DNA of 64,000 nt from the NCBI GenBank assembly GCA_023957275.1, contig JAMLHF010000019.1:1-64000 (forward strand), in the 5' to 3' direction. Source of the DNA: Lentimicrobium sp. (lineage in GTDB: Bacteria; Bacteroidota; Bacteroidia; Bacteroidales; Lentimicrobiaceae). Below are positions 1 to 8,842 of the stretch, one piece after another. A program made the translations under genes and the position numbers. How positions within the stretch are numbered: position 1 is the stretch's first letter; the number at the start of each line of letters is the position of its first letter. The notes below the pieces were generated by a model. It made no database searches. It worked only from the letters and a program-made list of their open reading frames with translations, and was not told the origin of the DNA.

Positions 1-1761
1 TGAATCACGGGCCATACAACCTTCAAGGGTGTATGCACTTACAAAGTTCCAGCCGGCAGTGACCGCTGAAGGCCGGTTTTCGGTGCTGCCATCATGCCAA
101 AGGTAGGTATCAAAACCCGGCACGAAAAGATCCAGGTCTGAAAATTCACACAATACGGTATCATTGCCAAGTGAAACCGGTGGCGCTTCTACAACACGTA
201 TGAGTGATATCCGGAGCAGTTCATCAATTCCATGAGCGTTTTCTACACTTAGCCGAACATCGAACTCTCCGGGATTGTGATAGACTACTACCGGATTTTT
301 CGTTACAGATGTTTCAGGACTTCCACCCTCAAATGTCCAGAAATATTGCAACGGCTGATCATAACTCAGGTCAGTAAATCTTACTGTGTCACCCACACAC
401 ACAACCACCTTATCAGGATTAAAATCTGCCGTTACCCCAGGAGCGCATAGAAGCTCTTTTTCGAGTTGAATTTCTGATGTCAGGAATGAAATATTTTTTT
501 GATTAAAACTCCCGCTCACTTGGACAGATGAGGTCCAATCAACTGAAGTCAGATCAATGTTTTCTGATTGAGGGATAAAATCCTGCTCAAAGCAATCTGG
601 ATTAGGCTGGGAAGTGAGCGCAATCAACAATGCCTCTGAAAATGTGCCCCGCTGAACCAAACCAACAGCGGAGAAAGCATCAGTCTTATCAGGCATAATT
701 ACTCCGCTGCCTCCAAAAGGAAATTCCTGAAAATAGCTCATTCCGAACACCTTCCCCCACATCGGTATGCCGTCAAATCCGGTTCTGATTACAAAAAGAT
801 TCCTTTTGCCACTATTTAGGGTTGATCCGGAAATCATCAATCCATCAGGAAGTATTGTCAGGTCACCCGTATAAAGTTCATTACCTGTAAAGAATCTCCG
901 TGCCCACAAAACAGAACCTGAAAAGTCAATTTTAAGAAGAAATATTTCATAATATGCACCTGAATAACTACTTGTATGCCCAAGTATAAAATAGCCATCA
1001 TCGGCTTGTCTTATAATACGTGAATGATCCTGTCCATAGCTTCCCACGGTTTTATAATACAAAAGATTGCCATTCAAATCCATTTTCCCAAAGCCAAAAT
1101 CGAATACGCCAGCACCATAACTGGATTGTGGGCCTGTAAAAATCAGATTATTATCATTATCCAGACTCACATCAAAAACATTGTCACGATCCCCTCCCCC
1201 AATTATTCTATGCCAAAGCAGCTGACCAGAAGCACTGATGCGCATAATGAACCCATCTTCCAACAGCGTAACCTGTCGCTGAGTGGAACCACAAACTATG
1301 TAGCTTTCATCTGCAAGCATGATAATCCTGAAGCCACGTTCATCATTATTCTGACCATAAACCTGAGACCAAATCAGGTTGCCCCGATCGTCAATTTTAA
1401 GCACAACCACATCATTCCCATCTCCCCCAGATGTTGTATTGCCGGCAAGTGTAAGCCCTCCTTCAACGTTCAGACAGGCAGAACGGATCAGGACATTATC
1501 AGTGCCAGCGTACGATTTTTGCCAAATTACATCTCCCAGCATCGTAAACTTCACCACCATAACTTTTCCTCCCGAACCCTCTGATCCAATAATTCCATAA
1601 AGATAACAGGAGGTTCCGGCATCAATAAGCCCATATGGCGTAAGATTCCTGTCGACAGCACTTAAAGATGAAGTTGGAATGACTTGTGCAACCGCATTAT
1701 ACCTATAAATAACTACAAAAAGCAGTGACATGAATATGTACCGTAAATACTCTATAATCAT
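1..1761 (-). CDS. Secreted beta-propeller/PKD-domain protein, 3' end outside window
   Basis: Open for all 587 codons from the ATG at 1761 to the window edge, so the C-terminus is missing. Residues 1-25 form a signal peptide ending near AVAQ. Residues about 30-400 carry repeated strands of the type GDVIWQKSYAG and GNLIWSQVYG, as in the delta-60/SBBP-like propellers of secreted Bacteroidota proteins. A PKD domain covers about 437-520 (VRFTDLS, YFWTFEGGSPE). It is followed by a strand-rich stretch beginning LGNDTVLC and containing TYLWHDGS, common just before T9SS sorting domains. Inference: it is exported to the cell surface by type IX secretion, with the sorting domain lying beyond position 1. 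No enzymatic motif is visible and the substrate is unknown. Confidence 0.85.
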   Translation of the reverse strand, partial: MIIEYLRYIFMSLLFVVIYRYNAVAQVIPTSSLSAVDRNLTPYGLIDAGTSCYLYGIIGSEGSGGKVMVVKFTMLGDVIWQKSYAGTDNVLIRSACLNVEGGLTLAGNTTSGGDGNDVVVLKIDDRGNLIWSQVYGQNNDERGFRIIMLADESYIVCGSTQRQVTLLEDGFIMRISASGQLLWHRIIGGGDRDNVFDVSLDNDNNLIFTGPQSSYGAGVFDFGFGKMDLNGNLLYYKTVGSYGQDHSRIIRQADDGYFILGHTSSYSGAYYEIFLLKIDFSGSVLWARRFFTGNELYTGDLTILPDGLMISGSTLNSGKRNLFVIRTGFDGIPMWGKVFGMSYFQEFPFGGSGVIMPDKTDAFSAVGLVQRGTFSEALLIALTSQPNPDCFEQDFIPQSENIDLTSVDWTSSVQVSGSFNQKNISFLTSEIQLEKELLCAPGVTADFNPDKVVVCVGDTVRFTDLSYDQPLQYFWTFEGGSPETSVTKNPVVVYHNPGEFDVRLSVENAHGIDELLRISLIRVVEAPPVSLGNDTVLCEFSDLDLFVPGFDTYLWHDGSTENRPSAVTAGWNFVSAYTLEGCMARDS

Positions 1762-2091
1762 AAAAATCAGATTAAAAAATAGTTATTAATAACTTAACTG
1801 GATACCTTTTTCATCAGATTCCAATTCATTCCATTTCTGAGAGAAGAGCGAGGCATTTGTCAAATATCAACGTCCTATTTAAAACACTTCTGCAAAGTAA
1901 GCACTTTCAACAACATTTTAAAAAGTCAAATAAATAAATTATCACTGATAATGCTCAATACTTATATGTCTAGCAAGAAACGCCACAAAGGCGCAAGAAA
2001 TAATTTACTTTAAGTGTAAAATATTACTATGCAACTCAATAGCGTATGGATAAATCGCACACAAAATGAAATGAAATAATGTTTATCACAA
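1762..2091. other. Intergenic, AT-rich, no gene seen
   Basis: This 330-base gap lies upstream of the propeller/PKD gene and downstream of yihY. It is strongly AT-rich. I found no open frame with family resemblance, no clear hairpin with a U tract, and no exact TAnnTTTG box; the nearest is a TACTTTG-like string around 1895-1902 on the minus strand, one base short of the usual spacing. Confidence 0.5.
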
Positions 2092-3048
2092 TTACACACT
2101 GTTTCGTTTCGCCACCGAAATACTTGCATTCAACTCAAAGCCAAGCAATATGATGATTGCATTAAAATAGATCCAAAGCATAAAAATGATCAATGTTCCG
2201 ATCGAGCCGTAAAGGGTATTGTATTTTGCGAAATTATTCACATAATAGTTAAAACCGACAGAAGCAGCAATAAAAAGCAGGGTGGTAATGGTGGAGCCCG
2301 CGGAAATAAACCGGAACCTTAGTTTCCGGCTGGGGGCAAAATAAAAAAGAAACGAAAAGGCAAAGAAAAGCAGGGCAAGGGTAATGACCCATTTCCCTGC
2401 CGACAGCATCAGGATGCCTACCTTGTCGGTAAGCAGGCCATGCGATTCAAGCCATTTCAAGACCATCGGGCCGAAAGTGATCAATGCAATGGCAATGATT
2501 ACAAGAACTGACAACAGGAATACCAGGCCAATGGATACCAGCCGCTGGCGCATTGCTGAGCGGGTTTCAATGGAGTGATATGTCTGATTGAAGGCTTCCA
2601 TAAGGCTGGTGACGCTATTGGTGGAAAAATACATAGCCATCAGGAAACCTATGGAAAGCACACCTCCCTGCGGCCGCTTCACAATATCAAAAATGGTGTC
2701 TTCAACGGTTGCCCATACCTGTTCCGGGAGAAATTCGCTGAGCAGGCTCAGCAGGCTATCCTGGAAGTTGGCAATAGGGATATAAGGGATCAGGGAGAAA
2801 AAAAACAGTATGGCCGGAAAAATTGCAAGAAAGAAATTAAACGAAAGTGCAGCCGCCCGGTTGGTAATGGCTCCCTTCTGTATGCCCTTTACAAAAAACT
2901 CTGCAACATAATAGAGGGGAATCCCGTCAAATCCGGGTAACACCAGGCGCTTGGACCAGATCAGCAACTTCCTTACCGTCCGGCTGCGTAATGCCCCTTG
3001 ATAAACACGCAGGGAATAAGCAGTGACGCGTTCGGCTAGTTTTTTCAT
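2092..3048 (-). CDS. YihY/BrkB family inner-membrane protein
   Basis: A 318-residue multi-pass membrane protein of the YihY/virulence factor BrkB family (formerly annotated as RNase BN). About six hydrophobic segments follow a basic N-terminus, with family signatures AAALSFNFFLAIFPA near residue 85 and TLYGSIGTLIIFMLWIY near 280. The molecular function of the family is unsettled; a transport or envelope role is usually assumed. It starts 9 bases after the nadC stop, so it is the last gene of the DUF4783-nadC-yihY operon. Length is normal for the family. Confidence 0.88.
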   Translation of the reverse strand: MKKLAERVTAYSLRVYQGALRSRTVRKLLIWSKRLVLPGFDGIPLYYVAEFFVKGIQKGAITNRAAALSFNFFLAIFPAILFFFSLIPYIPIANFQDSLLSLLSEFLPEQVWATVEDTIFDIVKRPQGGVLSIGFLMAMYFSTNSVTSLMEAFNQTYHSIETRSAMRQRLVSIGLVFLLSVLVIIAIALITFGPMVLKWLESHGLLTDKVGILMLSAGKWVITLALLFFAFSFLFYFAPSRKLRFRFISAGSTITTLLFIAASVGFNYYVNNFAKYNTLYGSIGTLIIFMLWIYFNAIIILLGFELNASISVAKRNSV

Positions 3049-3057
3049 ACTGGCTGT

Positions 3058-3894
3058 TTAAAAGGCTTTCAGGCTCAGGTCTAAGCTTTTAATCTGGTGG
3101 GTGAGTGCGCCCACGGAAATAAAATCGACTTGCGTTTCTGCATATTGCCGGATAGTTTCGAGTGTGATACCCCCAGAAGCCTCAGTTTCATATTTTCCAC
3201 CGATCATCTCAACTGCTTTCCGGAGATTCTCAGGGCTGAAATTATCCAGCATTATCCGGTTAACTTCCCCTGATTCAAGCACCTGCCTCAATTCATCGAA
3301 ATTCCTCACCTCAATCTCAATCTGCAAATCTCTTCCGGTATTTTTCAGGTATTTATTTGCTGCATGGATGGCTTTGGCAATTCCACCGGCAAAATCCACA
3401 TGATTGTCTTTAATCATAATCATATCGTAAAGCCCGAACCGGTGATTGTGACCACCTCCGTGCTTCACCGCCATTTTCTCAATGGCGCGCATCAGGGGGG
3501 TTGTTTTGCGGGTATCGAGAATACGCGCACGGGTACCCCTGATTCTCTCAACGTATTGTGCCGTGATTGTGGCGATTCCACTCATACGCTGCATAAAATT
3601 CAATGCCAGGCGCTCCGCTTTCAGAATGGAAACAGATGGCCCTTCAACAGTAAAAGCAATATCGCCAGGCTTAATGACATCGCCATCTTTCAGTAATGGA
3701 TACATGATGATCCTCGGGTCAACCTGCGCAAAAACCCGGGCAGCAATCTCCATGCCCGAAAGCACCCCCTCCTGCTTAACCAGCAACTTAGCCTTGCCTG
3801 TAGCTTCTTCTGGAATGGTAGATAAGGAAGTATGGTCGCCATCACCTATATCTTCGGTCAGGGCATTGGCAATAATCTCATCAATGGTCAGCAT
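3058..3894 (-). CDS. nadC: Nicotinate-nucleotide pyrophosphorylase (carboxylating), quinolinate phosphoribosyltransferase
   Basis: This enzyme converts quinolinate and PRPP to nicotinate mononucleotide, CO2 and PPi in de novo NAD synthesis. The 278 residues match family length. The N-terminal domain has EDIGDGDHTS. The barrel carries LNFMQRMSGIAT, ILDTRKTTP, KHGGGHNHR and MIKDNHV (substrate and phosphate-binding segments), then IMLDNFSP and EASGGI near the end. It lies between DUF4783 and yihY in one minus-strand operon, an arrangement I recall from other Bacteroidota. nadA and nadB are not in the window. Confidence 0.97.
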   Translation of the reverse strand: MLTIDEIIANALTEDIGDGDHTSLSTIPEEATGKAKLLVKQEGVLSGMEIAARVFAQVDPRIIMYPLLKDGDVIKPGDIAFTVEGPSVSILKAERLALNFMQRMSGIATITAQYVERIRGTRARILDTRKTTPLMRAIEKMAVKHGGGHNHRFGLYDMIMIKDNHVDFAGGIAKAIHAANKYLKNTGRDLQIEIEVRNFDELRQVLESGEVNRIMLDNFSPENLRKAVEMIGGKYETEASGGITLETIRQYAETQVDFISVGALTHQIKSLDLSLKAF

Positions 3895-3919
3895 TGGGTT
3901 CAGCAGAAATCTTTAAAGG

Positions 3920-4327
3920 TTATTCTTCGCTTTCAAACTTCAACTGGTGAATGGCTGGTTTTCCATTCACCGTTTTAATAAGGTAATAGGCCCTGAATAC
4001 AACATTTCCGGATTTATACATGCCGATGGCATATTGTGAGCCGTCTTTTGACTGGCCCTGATGGCTCTGTGTGTAGGAAGCCGGTGGATATTTTGTGAAA
4101 AAATTCCGCATGATTATCTCCGATTGTGCTTTACTGAATGTTCCTTCAGTGCCCGGCACACTCAGATCAATGGTGGCATTGAAATAATTACTCAGCTCCC
4201 TGGCATTGGCCGTACGGATGAATGCAGCCACCCTGGCACTCACATCCTGAGCCGGCACCGAAGCCGGTAGAAACAGCATTAAAATGCTGAATATCATTAC
4301 TAACCGAATTCTACCAATCAATTTCAT
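3920..4327 (-). CDS. DUF4783 secreted protein
   Basis: A 135-residue exported protein of the Bacteroidota-specific DUF4783 family; function unknown. I chose the ATG at 4327, just after AAAGGA, because it begins a clean signal peptide (MKLIGRIRLV to VPAQ). An in-frame TTG 18 bases upstream is less likely. The mature part (IRTANARELSNYF, MRNFFTKYP, GNVVFRAYYLIK) resembles the small NTF2-like fold predicted for this family. First gene of the operon with nadC and yihY, transcribed from the promoter at 4404-4434. Confidence 0.85.
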   Translation of the reverse strand: MKLIGRIRLVMIFSILMLFLPASVPAQDVSARVAAFIRTANARELSNYFNATIDLSVPGTEGTFSKAQSEIIMRNFFTKYPPASYTQSHQGQSKDGSQYAIGMYKSGNVVFRAYYLIKTVNGKPAIHQLKFESEE

Positions 4328-4403
4328 TCCTTTAAATTTTAACAAACCGGACAGTTACCAACCCGGCTGTCGTTCAATTTATAAAATTTATCAAAAACCG
4401 AAC

Positions 4404-4434
4404 CAAATGTAAACATAAATCCGGCGAAAACAAA
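4404..4434 (-). promoter_or_regulatory. Bacteroidota promoter for the DUF4783-nadC-yihY operon
   Basis: On the minus strand TTTG (4431-4434) is followed by 19 bases and TACATTTG (4404-4411), an exact fit to the TTTG-N19-TAnnTTTG consensus of the phylum's primary sigma factor. The start codon lies about 75 bases downstream. The rest of the 4328-4757 divergent gap shows nothing further except the rlmH promoter at its other end. Confidence 0.7.
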
Positions 4435-4715
4435 TTGTTTGCCCCCTACCCTGATTCAGATTCTATCAGTTCGCGGATGAAGACCGGGGTCAGGATTAAT
4501 AAATCAGATCAAAATCAGCACGGTTGTGATGGGATAAGGCGTTGTTTTATAACACAATAAAGGTAAACAACTAATTTACTGATTGTTGCACTTATATTTC
4601 CTTTTTTTATAACAGGCCGTATTCATTTTTTTTGATTGCGGCTTAATCAGATCCATTATTTCAGGTAAAAGACCGTTTCTGAAGAAGGGTGAATAACATT
4701 GATTTTACAAAATCA

Positions 4716-4743
4716 TTGAACTAACTGAAAAAGGTTATTTTTG
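4716..4743 (+). promoter_or_regulatory. Promoter of rlmH-rdgB
   Basis: TTG (4716-4718), 17 bases, then TATTTTTG (4736-4743), a full match to TAnnTTTG. The ATG of rlmH is only 14 bases past the box, so the mRNA leader would be about 8 bases, close to leaderless. No Shine-Dalgarno sequence is visible, which is usual in this phylum. Confidence 0.65.
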
Positions 4744-4757
4744 CATTAAACTCCACT

Positions 4758-5231
4758 ATGCGTATCACCTTGTTACAAACCGGAAAAACCGACGCTTCCT
4801 GGCTAAAAACAGGAACCGGTGAGTACGCCGTGAGATTATCGCATTACATCCGGTTTGATGTGGCTGATATTGTGCCACCAAAGAATTTCAGACAACTTAG
4901 TCCGCAACAGCTGAAAGATGCAGAAGGCAGGCTGATGCTCAGGCATTTCGGCAGTGCCGATCAGGTTGTACTGCTGGACGAAAGAGGCAAAACACATACA
5001 TCGGAGGAGTTTGCAGTCTGGATTCAGAAAATAATGAATGCAGGCACCCGCCACCTGATGTTTGTGATCGGCGGAGCCTATGGGTTCTCCGACGAAGTTT
5101 ATGCGGCCGCTAATGCCAGGATATCCTTATCATCCATGACATTTTCGCATCAGATGGTGCGGCTCTTTTTTACGGAACAGCTATACCGTGCCTTCACCAT
5201 ACTGAAAAACGAGCCCTACCACAACTCCTGA
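4758..5231 (+). CDS. rlmH: 23S rRNA (pseudouridine-1915-N3)-methyltransferase
   Basis: A SPOUT-class methyltransferase that modifies pseudouridine 1915 in helix 69 of 23S rRNA using S-adenosylmethionine. The 157 residues match the family. The SAM-binding trefoil knot is seen in VVLLDERGK (around residue 72), FVIGGAYGFS (around 106) and the C-terminal ISLSSMTFSHQMVR with the terminal EPYHNS. First gene of a two-gene operon with rdgB, 21 bases upstream. Confidence 0.97.
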   Translation: MRITLLQTGKTDASWLKTGTGEYAVRLSHYIRFDVADIVPPKNFRQLSPQQLKDAEGRLMLRHFGSADQVVLLDERGKTHTSEEFAVWIQKIMNAGTRHLMFVIGGAYGFSDEVYAAANARISLSSMTFSHQMVRLFFTEQLYRAFTILKNEPYHNS

Positions 5232-5252
5232 ATAAATCCTGATCCCTGAAAC

Positions 5253-5825
5253 ATGAAATCACTCGTCTTCGCTACAAACAACCGCCATAAACTTGAAGAA
5301 GTCAGTTCAATCCTCAGCGGCAGATATCATCTTGTGTCCCTGACCGGCATCAACTGCCATGAAGATATTCCCGAAACCAGCGATACCATTGAAGGCAACG
5401 CACTTATAAAAGCCAGGTACGTGGTAGAACAATATGGTTACGATTGTTTTGCTGACGATACCGGGCTTGAAGTGGAAGCCCTTGACGGCCGGCCGGGAGT
5501 ATATTCAGCCCGTTATGCAGGTGAAGGATGCAGTTACGATGACAATGTCACTAAATTATTGCAGGAACTGAACGGGCAGTCCAACAGGAACGCCCGCTTC
5601 AGGACGGTTATCGCGCTTATCATGGGAGGAAAAGTGCATTTGTTTGAAGGAATGATCAATGGAAAGATCATTCATGAGAGAAAGGGCACTTCCGGATTCG
5701 GCTACGATCCTGTATTTGTACCCGATGGATACGACCTCACCTTTGCGGAAATGCCCCCTGAACTGAAGAATTCAATCAGCCACCGGGCATTGGCAGTTAA
5801 TAAGCTGGCAGAATTCCTCAAATAA
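5253..5825 (+). CDS. rdgB: RdgB/HAM1 non-canonical purine NTP pyrophosphatase
   Basis: Hydrolyses dITP, ITP and XTP to monophosphates, keeping deaminated purines out of DNA and RNA. The 190-residue protein has the family signatures: [10 protein letters not shown] at residue 7, [14 protein letters not shown] near 67, [10 protein letters not shown] near 82, and GFGYDPVF near 149 followed by SHRALA. It is co-transcribed with rlmH, with 21 bases between them. It ends convergently with the Rnk-like gene, with 18 bases between the stops and no obvious terminator. Confidence 0.96.
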   Translation: MKSLVFATNNRHKLEEVSSILSGRYHLVSLTGINCHEDIPETSDTIEGNALIKARYVVEQYGYDCFADDTGLEVEALDGRPGVYSARYAGEGCSYDDNVTKLLQELNGQSNRNARFRTVIALIMGGKVHLFEGMINGKIIHERKGTSGFGYDPVFVPDGYDLTFAEMPPELKNSISHRALAVNKLAEFLK

Positions 5826-5843
5826 ACTTACAGCGGGTAATTC

Positions 5844-6254
5844 TTACAATTCCAGATCACCTGACGCTTCGGGCTGATAAATAATCTCGGAAATCCGCAA
5901 TTCGGCCTCACCCGTAGGTACTTTCCATTTAACGGTATCCCCCTTACGGTATCCTAGCAGAGCTGTGGCAACAGGCGCGAATACAGAAATTTTCTGCTGT
6001 CTGGAGTCAGCTTCATGCGGATATACAATCTGAATCTGCATGGATTTGTCGCTGTTCAGGTATTCAAGCTTAACGATGGAATGCATGGTAACCACATCCG
6101 GAGGCATTTTTTCAGGAGGCAGAACTTTAGCCCTGTCGAGTTCTGCCTGCAGGGGATTCAGATTGATGGGAGCATTGATGCCGCCGCTTCTTGCTTTGGC
6201 AATATGGCTGCGCAGACGTGCCATGTCCAGTGAACTGATGATAATTTCCTTCAT
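5844..6254 (-). CDS. GreA/GreB-type elongation factor, Rnk-like
   Basis: A 136-residue protein with an N-terminal helical region (ISSLDMARLRSHI, then LQAELDRAKVL) and the C-terminal GreA/GreB FKBP-like domain (SIVKLEYLNSDK, ISVFAPVATALLGYRKGD, KWKVPTGEAELRI). The shortened helical part is like Rnk rather than full GreA, so it probably binds RNA polymerase near the secondary channel without full transcript-cleavage activity; that is an inference from the family. It is transcribed alone from a 5' leader carrying a peptide and a terminator-like hairpin (6283-6299). Confidence 0.88.
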   Translation of the reverse strand: MKEIIISSLDMARLRSHIAKARSGGINAPINLNPLQAELDRAKVLPPEKMPPDVVTMHSIVKLEYLNSDKSMQIQIVYPHEADSRQQKISVFAPVATALLGYRKGDTVKWKVPTGEAELRISEIIYQPEASGDLEL

Positions 6255-6271
6255 GATTATAAAATGTTTTG

Positions 6272-6299
6272 AAAAAGAAAAAGCCGGGAGAGACCCGGC
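6272..6299 (-). terminator. Attenuator-like hairpin in the leader of the Rnk-like gene
   Basis: On the minus strand GCCGGG (6294-6299) pairs with CCCGGC (6283-6288) across a five-base loop, followed directly by TTTTTCTTTTT. It has the form of an intrinsic terminator, yet lies 28 bases upstream of the start codon at 6254 and downstream of a promoter, so it should act on the leader of the Rnk-like mRNA. Confidence 0.6.
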
Positions 6300-6324
6300 C
6301 TTTATAACAAGGTTAAGGTCTTTC

Positions 6325-6366
6325 CTAGTCGGAGGAGGTTAAATAAGAATGCAAGATGATCTGCAT
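6325..6366 (-). CDS. Possible 13-residue leader peptide
   Basis: ATG at 6366 opens a frame MQIILHSYLTSSD ended by TAG at 6325-6327. It begins about 12 bases after the predicted start of transcription and ends 26 bases before the attenuator-like hairpin, the geometry of a translated leader. There is no run of one amino acid that would name a signal, and such a short frame could be chance. Confidence 0.35.
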   Translation of the reverse strand: MQIILHSYLTSSD

Positions 6367-6384
6367 ATCAGAATTTGTTTGTGG

Positions 6385-6416
6385 CAAAGATAATAATAAT
6401 CAAGGTACCAGCCAAA
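6385..6416 (-). promoter_or_regulatory. Promoter of the Rnk-like gene
   Basis: Minus-strand TTTG (6413-6416), 20 bases, TATCTTTG (6385-6392). Start expected near 6378, giving a leader of about 125 bases before the gene at 6254. The remaining part of the gap, 6417-6645, is featureless to me. Confidence 0.6.
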
Positions 6417-6645
6417 ACCAGACAGTGCTTTTAGAACTCTGCCAGCAAAACTGTATTACCCACCAAAAATTACAATACTATATCGCTGTTTAATAAGCAT
6501 TTACAAGTTCCCTAATTTGGATACGGAATGCAACCCGTACCATTTATCATTCACCGTTGATCTGGCATAACCGCTTCTGATTTCGCTTTTTACCAGGAAA
6601 ACCGGAAATAGCGGTCTCTGAAAAGCTGAAACTGAAAATTACGGA

Positions 6646-6678
6646 ATAAAAAAGGTGGACCCGCTTCTGAAGTCCACC
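6646..6678 (-). terminator. Intrinsic terminator of the PQQ-propeller operon
   Basis: On the minus strand GGTGGAC (6672-6678) pairs with GTCCACC (6654-6660), followed by six U residues. It begins about 20 bases after the stop codon at 6699. Confidence 0.75.
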
Positions 6679-6698
6679 CTTAAAATATCACCAATCAC

Positions 6699-8354
6699 TT
6701 ACTTTCCGGTCTGCACTTTACTTACCGTCTTATTTTCGTATACGTATACATATTGGCCATCGGTTGTAAGCGAAGTAGTTGCCCCCTTGCGCGCCTTAAA
6801 CTCAAGGAATTTGCATGTATTCAGATCAAAAGCTGCGATATCGGCGCCTTCGGTCTTCATAATCACAATGTTGTCGAACCTGTCTTCGAGCAATGAGGTC
6901 TTATACTTACCGTTTGCCACCAGGTCGCCGTTGTTCATTTTAAACGTTGACACCCCTTTTTCGCCGATCACGGCCACCATATCTTTAAAAGGGAAAATCA
7001 TCTGGGCATTGCCTACCCCTCCTTTAGCCACGGGCACTTCATACAACTCCTTGCCTGTATTAACATCCATGGAATACAGCGCTTTTCCGCTGGAAACAAT
7101 CACATTGTCGCCGGCTTCAATCATATTGGTGATGCCTTTGCGGAAGCGTTCTGAATCCCAGACCAGAGATCCGTCGCTGATATTGAAAGCCTGAACCCCG
7201 TTGGGTTTAACATTGGGGTACCATATCCTCCATTCTTCGTAAACGGAAACAGAGCCATCAGCGTTCTGGGTCCTGCGGTAAATGTAGGCCTGCGCTTCAA
7301 CATTGCCGCCAATCTGAAGCACTATTTTATCTCCCATGATATACATATTGGGAATTGCCCTTGCTTCTTTTATTTCAGGAGAAGTCCACAGCAGTTTTCC
7401 TGAGTTGGCGTCATATTTTTTGATATATTGATTCCTTCTGTTAGACATATCCAGCACATAAAGGTCATTGCCAACCCTTACCGGATCAGCCACCGCACCA
7501 TAAACGCCAAATTTCTTTGCATTTGCCGGCCGTTTCCCCAATCCGTCAGGCGTGTAATCAAATGCTGCTGACCATAAACTGGCTCCGGTTTTAAGATCGT
7601 AAACCTGATATCCATTCATCATAAGCATTACCTTATCCCCGTCAAGAACCAAATCATACAAAAAATCCCGGGATATGACCTTACGCTCAGCCCTGCCAAC
7701 ATAAGTGTTTTCCCAAACAATATCCCCGTTCCGGATATCAACCTTGGCTATCTGGTTTTTAAACCCAGTGAATAAGGCGCCCAGTGAACTCGGGACGAAA
7801 TTGACCATCACCATGTATCCATCAGGCGTAATGACATACTTGCCGACCACACCTTTAAACTTTGCGGTTGACCAGCGCTCCTCCCCGGTTCTGGCACGGA
7901 TAAATACAAGTTCTTTCTTCAGGGAAATAGCAAAACTTTGTTCCTCAGGGATGTACACCACATTTTCTTCATCGACATCCTGGTATTTATCTGTTGACCA
8001 CAGAAAATTACCACTCTCCATCTCCACCACAGCAAGCACATCTTTTCCCATCTTACGGTCAAAAAGAAAGATGACATCAGATTCCCAGAACGGGATAAGG
8101 TCATCGATTTTGCCCAGCTTCGGAGCAAGTTCTTTGAATTTCTTATTCCACTTAGGTTTCCCGGTTTTGTTGTCAAAAACTGTAATCTCCTTGTCGGAGG
8201 CAGCATAGCTGAATCCACGCTCTTCGGTTCCGGTGCCTGTATGAACAATTTTATGATCCATACGCGACTCCCATACCAACGGCATGTCATCCTGGGCATT
8301 TACCGAAATAAGTCCGGCAAATAATGCAATTGCGAACAATAAGTGTTTTTTCAT
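6699..8354 (-). CDS. Secreted PQQ-like beta-propeller protein
   Basis: A 551-residue protein with a signal peptide (MKKHLLFAIALFAGLISVNA) and repeated blades of the PQQ/quinoprotein type, for example KTGKPKWNKKF, ESGNFLWSTDKY, RTGEERWSTAKF, RNGDIVWENTY, KTGASLWSAAF, NSGKLLWTSPE and SDGSLVWDSERF. The repeats resemble BamB and pyrroloquinoline dehydrogenases, but I see no catalytic or cofactor residues, so a scaffold role is more likely than an enzyme. No T9SS domain is apparent. It begins 23 bases after the 8378-8740 gene and forms an operon with it; its terminator is at 6646-6678. Confidence 0.85.
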   Translation of the reverse strand: MKKHLLFAIALFAGLISVNAQDDMPLVWESRMDHKIVHTGTGTEERGFSYAASDKEITVFDNKTGKPKWNKKFKELAPKLGKIDDLIPFWESDVIFLFDRKMGKDVLAVVEMESGNFLWSTDKYQDVDEENVVYIPEEQSFAISLKKELVFIRARTGEERWSTAKFKGVVGKYVITPDGYMVMVNFVPSSLGALFTGFKNQIAKVDIRNGDIVWENTYVGRAERKVISRDFLYDLVLDGDKVMLMMNGYQVYDLKTGASLWSAAFDYTPDGLGKRPANAKKFGVYGAVADPVRVGNDLYVLDMSNRRNQYIKKYDANSGKLLWTSPEIKEARAIPNMYIMGDKIVLQIGGNVEAQAYIYRRTQNADGSVSVYEEWRIWYPNVKPNGVQAFNISDGSLVWDSERFRKGITNMIEAGDNVIVSSGKALYSMDVNTGKELYEVPVAKGGVGNAQMIFPFKDMVAVIGEKGVSTFKMNNGDLVANGKYKTSLLEDRFDNIVIMKTEGADIAAFDLNTCKFLEFKARKGATTSLTTDGQYVYVYENKTVSKVQTGK

Positions 8355-8377
8355 AAAAATGAAGTGTTTGGTGTTGA

Positions 8378-8740
8378 TTAAAAATTGAAAGTATATTGGA
8401 ATTTGTAGCTTTTCCCTTTGGGGACCCTGAATCCGAAGCGGTAACGTTTTACAATATCTTTCAGCCGGTTTTGCATGGCAATTTGGTTTGCACCTTCGTT
8501 CACCACAAATACAGTTGCCACTTCACCTTTTTCGCGCAGGGTGATATCAAATACATAGGTTCCGCTGAGATTGCTTTCACTGATTTCTTTGAAGAATGCC
8601 GATCCGGGCGCTGAGGAGACAGAATCAAGTTCGGCAATGGCTTTTCCGATGATTTCATCCTTTATCTGGTAAAAGGGTTTTTTCTGCCCCGAAGCATACA
8701 GTACCGGCAACAGAAGGCACAAAACAAACAGTCTTTTCAT
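8378..8740 (-). CDS. Small secreted protein with TonB-C-like fold
   Basis: A 120-residue protein with a signal peptide (MKRLFVLCLLLPVLYASG). The mature part contains YVFDITLREKGEVATVFVV and a closing strand pair FRVPKGKSYKFQYTF. These match the spacing of the TonB C-terminal domain (beta, helix, beta), where the last strands end in an aromatic tail. It lacks a membrane anchor and Pro-rich spacer, so it is not an energy transducer by itself. Upstream partner of the PQQ-propeller gene. Function unknown. Confidence 0.65.
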   Translation of the reverse strand: MKRLFVLCLLLPVLYASGQKKPFYQIKDEIIGKAIAELDSVSSAPGSAFFKEISESNLSGTYVFDITLREKGEVATVFVVNEGANQIAMQNRLKDIVKRYRFGFRVPKGKSYKFQYTFNF

Positions 8741-8842
8741 GAATATTCAGATAATAGTTAAAAAAACAAGGCTTAAATTGGCAGGTTCATCAATCTGACA
8801 GTGTTGTATTTCATCATTTAGTTCCTGTATCTGTTATTCGCG

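Noticed and set aside
1024..1584. Plus-strand open frame of 186 codons
   Set aside because: It lies opposite the minus-strand propeller gene, which has a signal peptide and recognisable repeats; the plus-strand product has no family features.
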